Below are positions 59,513-64,000 of a DNA stretch of 64,000 nt, piece after piece. Under the pieces are notes generated by a model. That model worked only from the letters and a program-made list of their open reading frames with translations. It was not told where the DNA came from and did not search any database. The position numbers and the translations under genes are program-made. Where the stretch lies: positions 115,935 through 179,934 of the forward strand of contig NZ_FWZX01000008.1 in the NCBI RefSeq assembly GCF_900177295.1. Reading direction: 5' to 3'. Numbering within the stretch: the first letter of the stretch is position 1; each line of letters begins with the position of its first letter. The stretch comes from Tistlia consotensis USBA 355 (GTDB lineage Bacteria; Pseudomonadota; Alphaproteobacteria; Kiloniellales; DSM-21159).

Positions 59513-60832
59513 TCAGGCGCCGCGCAGGCGGGCCAGGACCTCCTTGGCGCGGTCGCTCCGCACGTCGTGCGCGGCGGCCAGCTCGGCCGCGACGGCGTCG
59601 ATTTCCGGGCCAACGGCGCCGGCGCCGATCGCGATGTTGCGGGCGTGCAGGGCCATGTGGCCGCGCTGGATGCCCTCGGTGGCCAGGGCGCGCAGCGCCG
59701 CCATGTTCTGGGCCAGGCCGACCGCGACCGTGACCTCGGCCAGCTCCTGGGCGCTCGTCACGCCGAGGATGCGCAGCGCGGCCTGGGCCAGCGGATGGGT
59801 CCGGGTGGCGCCGCCGACCAGGCCGAGCGCCATCGGCAGCTCCAGCGTGCCGACCAGCCGGCCGTCGGCCGAGCGCTCCCAGGTGGTCAGCGAGGTGTAG
59901 CGGCCGTCGCGCGCCGCCCAGGCGTGGGCCCCGGCCTCGATCGCGCGCCAGTCGTTGCCGGTCGCGACGACGACCGGGTCGATGCCGTTCATGATGCCCT
60001 TGTTGTGGGTCGTCGCGCGGTAGGGGTCGATCGCCGCCAGGGTATAGGCGTCGAGGATGCCCTCGATCATGCGCTCGCCGGAATAGTCCTTCGTCGCCAG
60101 GGCCTCGGGCGTGACCGCGACGCGGGCGCGGGCCAAGCGCCGGTCGGCCAGGTTGGACAGGATGCGCAGCCGCACCTCGCCGCCGGTCAGCCGCTCGACC
60201 AGCGGCGCCACCGCCTCGGCCATGGTGTTGACCGTGTTGGCGCCCATGGCGTCGCGGACGTCGACCAGCAGGTGCAGCACCAGCATGGCGCCGCGCGGCG
60301 TCGCCGGGAAGACCTGGATCTCGATGTCCTTGCAGCCGCCGCCGAGGCCGATCAGCACGGCGTCGCGGGCGTTGGCGGCCTCCAGGATCTCGGTGCGCGC
60401 AGCGAGCAGCTTGAGCCGCGCGCCGTGGGGGTCGGCCAGGCCGACGACCTGGACCTGGGCGCGCATGACCGGCGTGCTGCTCGAGGTCTCGAAGCCGCCG
60501 CAGGCGCGGGCGATGCGTGCCATGTAGGAGGCGGCGGCGACCACCGAGGGCTCCTCGACGACCATCGGGATCAGGTAGTCGCGGCCGTTGATCGTGAAGT
60601 TGGTGGCGACGCCGAAGGGCAGCTCGAAGGTCGCCACCACGTTCTCGATCATGCCGTTGGCGATCTCGAGGGGCAGGGCGCCGGGCGCGGCGAGCAGGCC
60701 GCGGTCGGCGTCGCTCAGGGCGACATGCTCGGCGAGCCTCTCCAGGCGCTGCTGCGGCGTCAGGCTGCGGTAGCTCTCGATACGGGAATTCACGGCGCCC
60801 GCAGCGGCGGGCGTGGGAGTCTCTGACGTCAC
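59513..60832 (-). CDS. mvaA: Hydroxymethylglutaryl-CoA reductase, degradative (class II)
   Basis: Class II HMG-CoA reductase, 439 residues, start GTG at 60832 behind GAGGAAG. Catalytic residues are in place: Glu70 ([17 protein letters not shown]), Lys in [11 protein letters not shown], Asp in GNDWRA and His in [11 protein letters not shown]; the NAD(H) motif [13 protein letters not shown] and [11 protein letters not shown] are also seen. Class II enzymes of this kind oxidise mevalonate with CoA and NAD to HMG-CoA in mevalonate-catabolising bacteria. It leads an operon with dctP-dctQ-dctM. No HMG-CoA lyase gene is in the window. Confidence 0.92.
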   Translation of the reverse strand: MTSETPTPAAAGAVNSRIESYRSLTPQQRLERLAEHVALSDADRGLLAAPGALPLEIANGMIENVVATFELPFGVATNFTINGRDYLIPMVVEEPSVVAAASYMARIARACGGFETSSSTPVMRAQVQVVGLADPHGARLKLLAARTEILEAANARDAVLIGLGGGCKDIEIQVFPATPRGAMLVLHLLVDVRDAMGANTVNTMAEAVAPLVERLTGGEVRLRILSNLADRRLARARVAVTPEALATKDYSGERMIEGILDAYTLAAIDPYRATTHNKGIMNGIDPVVVATGNDWRAIEAGAHAWAARDGRYTSLTTWERSADGRLVGTLELPMALGLVGGATRTHPLAQAALRILGVTSAQELAEVTVAVGLAQNMAALRALATEGIQRGHMALHARNIAIGAGAVGPEIDAVAAELAAAHDVRSDRAKEVLARLRGA

Positions 60833-60965
60833 GGGCTTCCTCTTCCATCGCCTCCCCGGCGCGCGGCTGGGCCCGATGGGGTGACCCGCGCCTTCGGAGG
60901 TCTCGACCGTCGGCCGCCTGCCGCGACCTTGCCCCGAGGATCGAGGCCCGGGCGGCTTCGAACAA

Positions 60966-61021
60966 GGTACAGTTTGCCAATTTGTCCAATTCACTGTACC
61001 GATCAATTGCCTGGTACAGTG
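60966..61021. promoter_or_regulatory. Candidate MocR operator: three GGTACAGT half-sites
   Basis: GGTACAGT at 60966-60973, inverted as ACTGTACC at 60993-61000 and direct again at 61013-61020, in an AT-rich stretch between mvaA and the MocR gene. The first pair forms an inverted repeat with 19 bases between. It overlaps the expected promoter of the MocR gene (its start is at 61032-61038). Confidence 0.6.
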
Positions 61022-61031
61022 TTGGAGCCGA

Positions 61032-62423
61032 TTGCCGATGCGCCCCTCGCGCGCCGCCGAGATCGCGGCCATCGTCACCCGCCTGATCGAGGAGGGACAC
61101 CTGCCGCTCGGCACCCGCGTGCCCTCGGTGCGCGCGGCGGCCGAGCAGCACGGCGTCTCGAAGAACACCGTCGTCGAGGCCTACGACCGTCTGGTCGCGA
61201 GCGGCTACCTGGAGGCGCGGCGCGGCTCCGGCTTCTACGTGCGGCGGCCGCGGCGGCGCAGCGGCGACCTCAGGCCGGTCCACGTCAGCGAGGCGATCGA
61301 CCTGGTCTCGCTGCTGCGCGAGCAGCTCGACCGCCACTACTCGGTGCGCGTCGGCGACGGCCGGCCGCCGGCGAGCTGGATGGAGGAGTCGGAGCTCGGC
61401 CGGCACCTGCGCCCGCGCGGCACGCCCGGCGGCAAGATGGAGCACGGCTACGGCGCGCCGCCCGGCTACGAGCCGCTGCGCGGCCGCATCGCCCACAGCC
61501 TGATCGAGCGCTCGATCCGCGCCTCGGCCGAGCAGGTGCTGCTGACCTTCGGCGCCAACCACGGGCTCGACCTGATCGTCCGGCAGTACGTCGAGCCGGG
61601 CGAGAGCGTGCTGGTCGACAGCCCCGGCTACTATCCGCTGTTCGGCAAGCTGCGCCTGGCCCGGGCCCGGGTCGTCGGCGTGCGCCGCGGCCCCGAGGGG
61701 CCGGACCTCGACGACTTCGAGGCCAAGGCCGCGGCGGTCCAGCCCAAGCTGTTCTTCACCCAGAGCCTGGCCCACAACCCGACCGGCGGCTCGGTCGCGC
61801 TCGACGCCCAGCACCAGCTGCTGCAGCTCGCCGAGCGCTACGGCGTGACCCTGGTCGAGGACGATCCCTTCGCCGATATCCTGCCGCTCGGCAGCCCGCG
61901 CCTCGCGGCGCTCGACCAGCTGGAGCGGGTGATCTACGTCGGCACCTTCTCCAAGACCCTCTCGGCCAGCCTGCGCAGCGGCTTCATCGCCGGCAACGCC
62001 GAGCTGATCCGCCAGCTGACCGACGTCAAGATGCTGACCGTCGTCAACTCCTCCGGCTACGTCGAGCGGCTGCTCTACGAGCTGATGGCCGGCGGGCACT
62101 ACCGGCGCCACCTCAAGCGCCTGCGCGAGCGGGTCGAGCGGGCAACCGCGACGGCCCTCGCCAGGCTGCGCGGGATCGGCTTCGAGGAGCTGGTCGAGCC
62201 GGCCGGCGGCTACTACCTCTGGTGCCCGCTGCCGGAGGGCATCGACGACATCGCGCTGTCCCGCCGGGCCGCGCGCGAGGGCATCTTCCTGGCGCCCAGC
62301 TCGATCTTCGCGGTGCCGGGCGACTATCGCAGCGGCCCGGCCATGCGGATCAACGTCGCCTACGCCGACGACCCTGCCTTCCTCGACTTCATGGCCCGGG
62401 TGAGGCGCGGCGAGGTGGGGTAG
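61032..62423 (+). CDS. MocR-type transcriptional regulator (GntR helix-turn-helix plus PLP aminotransferase domain)
   Basis: A 461-463-residue regulator: an N-terminal winged helix of the GntR type ([20 protein letters not shown] near residue 24, then [20 protein letters not shown]) linked to a fold-type I aminotransferase domain with [16 protein letters not shown] near residue 311, whose lysine binds PLP. Start is TTG 61032 or, more likely, ATG 61038 behind GGAG. Divergent from mvaA; it probably regulates mevalonate genes. Confidence 0.9.
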   Translation: MPMRPSRAAEIAAIVTRLIEEGHLPLGTRVPSVRAAAEQHGVSKNTVVEAYDRLVASGYLEARRGSGFYVRRPRRRSGDLRPVHVSEAIDLVSLLREQLDRHYSVRVGDGRPPASWMEESELGRHLRPRGTPGGKMEHGYGAPPGYEPLRGRIAHSLIERSIRASAEQVLLTFGANHGLDLIVRQYVEPGESVLVDSPGYYPLFGKLRLARARVVGVRRGPEGPDLDDFEAKAAAVQPKLFFTQSLAHNPTGGSVALDAQHQLLQLAERYGVTLVEDDPFADILPLGSPRLAALDQLERVIYVGTFSKTLSASLRSGFIAGNAELIRQLTDVKMLTVVNSSGYVERLLYELMAGGHYRRHLKRLRERVERATATALARLRGIGFEELVEPAGGYYLWCPLPEGIDDIALSRRAAREGIFLAPSSIFAVPGDYRSGPAMRINVAYADDPAFLDFMARVRRGEVG

Positions 62424-62440
62424 GCGGGTTAGTTCCCCTC

Positions 62441-62549
62441 CCACGCCCCTCGACAAGCTCGGGACGAAGCGGACGGGGGCGCGAACGGCGAGACCGACCC
62501 GACGTCTGCGCTTCCCTTTGCTTCGTCCCGAGCTTGTCGAGGGGCGTGG
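62441..62549. repeat. Perfect 30-bp inverted repeat element
   Basis: Left arm 62441-62470 (CCACGCCCCTCGACAAGCTC...) and right arm 62520-62549 (...GAGCTTGTCGAGGGGCGTGG) are perfect reverse complements over 30 bp, with 49 bases between. It fills the 138-bp space between the convergent MocR and MmgE/PrpD genes. The same arm, degenerate, is at 22779-22808. Confidence 0.9.
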
Positions 62550-62561
62550 AAGCCCCCTCCC

Positions 62562-63899
62562 TCACGCCGGCTCGAGCAGCAGGTCCAGGAAGGGCGCCAG
62601 GTCGCCCTGCTCCTCGAGCGCCAGCACCGCCTCGCGGATCGCCTCGCGGCGCGGCTCGGGCAGCGCGCCGGCCAGGATCTCGAACTTGGCCTCGATCTCG
62701 GCCTGGCCGAGCGGCGCGCCCTGGTGGCCCTTCGGCTCGGTCGGGCCGGAGCGCAGCTTGCGGCCGTCGGTCAGCGTCAGCTCAACCTCGCAGAGCCGGC
62801 GCTGCGGGAAGGCGGCCTCGAACTCGAAGCGCTCGACCAGCTCCATGCCGGCGGCGAGCTTCAGCACCGCCGGGTCGGCCAGGCCCGGGCCGTCGATCTG
62901 CTCCAGGCCGAGCCGGCCGTGGACCGCGGCCGCGGCGGCCGGGAAGGGCAGGGAATACTGGGCGTGGTCGCTGGTCGCCGGCCGCCGCTCGGCGAGCCGC
63001 GTCGCGGCATGGAAGGTCTCGACCCGGATCGCCGCGATCTCGTCGCCCCTGAGGCCGTGCTCGCGGCGCAGCTCCATGACCGCGGTGACCGGGCCCTGGG
63101 CCCAGAAGCAGACCGGGTAGGCCTTGACGTAGACGTCGGGGATCAGCCAGCGGCTGCCGAGGTCCTGCCAGAGCGGCGCCACGGCCTCGGCCTCGACGGT
63201 CACCGCCGGCGCGCCGGTGAAGCCCTCGCGGGCCATGACGGCGGCGGTCACGCCGACCAGGGCGCCCCAGCCGGAGCCGTCCTTCAGCATCGAGGGCTGG
63301 TCGATGACCCGCATCATCTGGCTGCGCGGGCCCCAGTACTCGGCGATGCCCAGGGCCTCGCGGATGCCGGCTTCCGGGAGCCCGAAGCGGCGCGCGCCGA
63401 GCGCCGCCACGGCCAGGGCGTTCCAGGCGCCGGAGGTGTGGTAGTCGCCGACCGTCGTGTGGAGCGCGACGGCGGCGCGATGCGCCAGCTCGTAGCCGAG
63501 CAGGTAGCAGGTTAGGAACTCGCGGCCGTCGCAGGCCGGCCCGGTCTCGGCGAGGGCGAGCAGGCCGGGCAGCAGGGCGACGCCGGCGTGCCCCTTGCTC
63601 GGCTGGTGGCCGTCGTGGGCATCGACCGAATCGATCGCCGTCGCGCCGGCGAAGGCGGCGCCGGCCGGCGACAGCGCGCCGCCGCGGAACAGGGCGCGCG
63701 CCTGCCCGCCGGCGTCCCGGGGGCCCGCCGGGAACAGCAGGGCGGCGGCCCGGCGGGCGATCGCCGCCGGCTCGGTGCCGGCACCGGCGACCGCGACCCC
63801 GATGGTGTCGAGCAGCAGCAGCTTGCCGCGCTCGACGATCGCGTCCGGCAGGTCCTCGAAGGCCAGCCGCCGGACGAAGCCCGCCGCCCCGGTGCCCAT
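62562..63899 (-). CDS. MmgE/PrpD family protein
   Basis: A 445-residue protein of the 2-methylcitrate dehydratase/aconitate isomerase-like superfamily. The N-terminal helical domain begins MGTGAAGFVRRLAFEDLPDA; conserved parts are LDTIGVAVAGAGTEPAAIA, DAHDGHQPSKGHAGVALLPG near residue 100 and KAYPVCFWAQGPVTAVMELR near 263. The longer frame starting 23 codons upstream runs into an insertion-sequence end and was not used. The substrate is unknown. Confidence 0.85.
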   Translation of the reverse strand: MGTGAAGFVRRLAFEDLPDAIVERGKLLLLDTIGVAVAGAGTEPAAIARRAAALLFPAGPRDAGGQARALFRGGALSPAGAAFAGATAIDSVDAHDGHQPSKGHAGVALLPGLLALAETGPACDGREFLTCYLLGYELAHRAAVALHTTVGDYHTSGAWNALAVAALGARRFGLPEAGIREALGIAEYWGPRSQMMRVIDQPSMLKDGSGWGALVGVTAAVMAREGFTGAPAVTVEAEAVAPLWQDLGSRWLIPDVYVKAYPVCFWAQGPVTAVMELRREHGLRGDEIAAIRVETFHAATRLAERRPATSDHAQYSLPFPAAAAAVHGRLGLEQIDGPGLADPAVLKLAAGMELVERFEFEAAFPQRRLCEVELTLTDGRKLRSGPTEPKGHQGAPLGQAEIEAKFEILAGALPEPRREAIREAVLALEEQGDLAPFLDLLLEPA

Positions 63900-63913
63900 G
63901 GCTGCGCGCCTAG

Positions 63914-64000
63914 GAGCCTGTCCGAGTAAGCGCCTTTGTCTCGACGCTCGGCAGTGGTCGTGATTCACTACGGTTCATGGGCAAGACCTATCGGGCTTGG
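63914..64000 (+). mobile_element. Insertion sequence, left end (IS1182-like, cut by window edge)
   Basis: GAGCCTGTCCGAGTAAGCGC at 63914-63933 looks like a terminal inverted repeat of an IS. It is followed 44 bases later by the start of a transposase reading frame. The right end is outside the window. Its left boundary is about 15 bp from the MmgE/PrpD start, so the element sits in that gene's promoter region. Confidence 0.5.
63977..64000 (+). CDS. Transposase, first eight codons (partial)
   Basis: The window ends inside an open frame reading M-G-K-T-Y-R-A-W from ATG 63977. Transposases of the IS1182 family often begin M-G-K-T-[FY]-R-P/A. Only eight codons are visible, so family assignment rests on this and the terminal repeat. 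Confidence 0.4.

Noticed and set aside
58395..62456. Minus-strand open frame of about 1350 codons across the TRAP and HMG-CoA reductase region
   Set aside because: It runs through several well-identified genes; the long opening is due to the high GC content, which makes stop codons rare. Codon composition outside the true genes is Arg/Ala/Pro-rich noise.

Overview
The window is a very GC-rich chromosomal segment from an alphaproteobacterium, most likely a Rhodospirillales-type lineage. The evidence is the gene content and order: a nuo operon running into birA, coaX, RNase J and a DUF1467 gene; the run lipA, ratA, cinA, pgpA, ispDF; the block ntrB, ntrC, ntrY, ntrX, trkA, hfq, hflX; and groESL behind a CIRCE operator. 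No tRNA, rRNA, CRISPR array or prophage was seen. A partial insertion sequence runs off the right end.

Layout. 1-13296: complex I genes nuoC (5' end cut) through nuoN, all on the plus strand, followed by birA, coaX, rnj, a methylmalonyl-CoA epimerase and a small DUF1467 membrane protein (to 17351). 17386-17595: a strongly structured minus-strand stretch ending in an intrinsic terminator, a candidate small RNA. 17678-20734: minus-strand methyltransferase, AzgA-type purine permease and a FrnE-like DsbA protein. 21094-26427: a plus-strand cluster (CoA ligase, SDR, acyl-CoA dehydrogenase, kinase-like protein, DUF6285) with the same five protein types as the levulinate/4-hydroxyacid lvaABCDE genes of Pseudomonas, next to a TetR regulator; its last three genes lie between two 112-bp inverted-repeat elements. 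27369-28802: lipA and ratA. 28812-35986: an accessory island with a PotABCD-type ABC importer, FAD amine/amino-acid oxidase, HAD hydrolase and divergent LysR regulator; the same 19-bp sequence lies at both of its borders. 35996-38186: cinA, pgpA and ispDF (minus). 38289-49674: a cytochrome c assembly-type membrane protein, the nitrogen two-component systems NtrBC and NtrYX, trkA, a HAD phosphatase, hfq and hflX. 49735-52093: CIRCE-controlled groES-groEL, in which GroES carries a 100-residue Lys/Ala/Pro tail. 52192-56381: an inositol-monophosphatase-family protein, then N-carbamoylase and 2-hydroxyacid dehydrogenase (minus) divergent from a class III aminotransferase. 56465-62423: an operon of degradative HMG-CoA reductase plus a TRAP transporter, divergent from a MocR-type regulator; it reads as mevalonate uptake and oxidation. 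62562-63899: an MmgE/PrpD protein, whose start lies about 15 bp from the end of an IS1182-like element.

The most unusual items are the GroES basic tail, a 17-bp tandem repeat that makes a chain of stop-start overlapping six-codon minicistrons in front of trkA, three genes whose best start is CTG behind a good Shine-Dalgarno sequence, the lva-like and mevalonate catabolic clusters, and several inverted-repeat elements.
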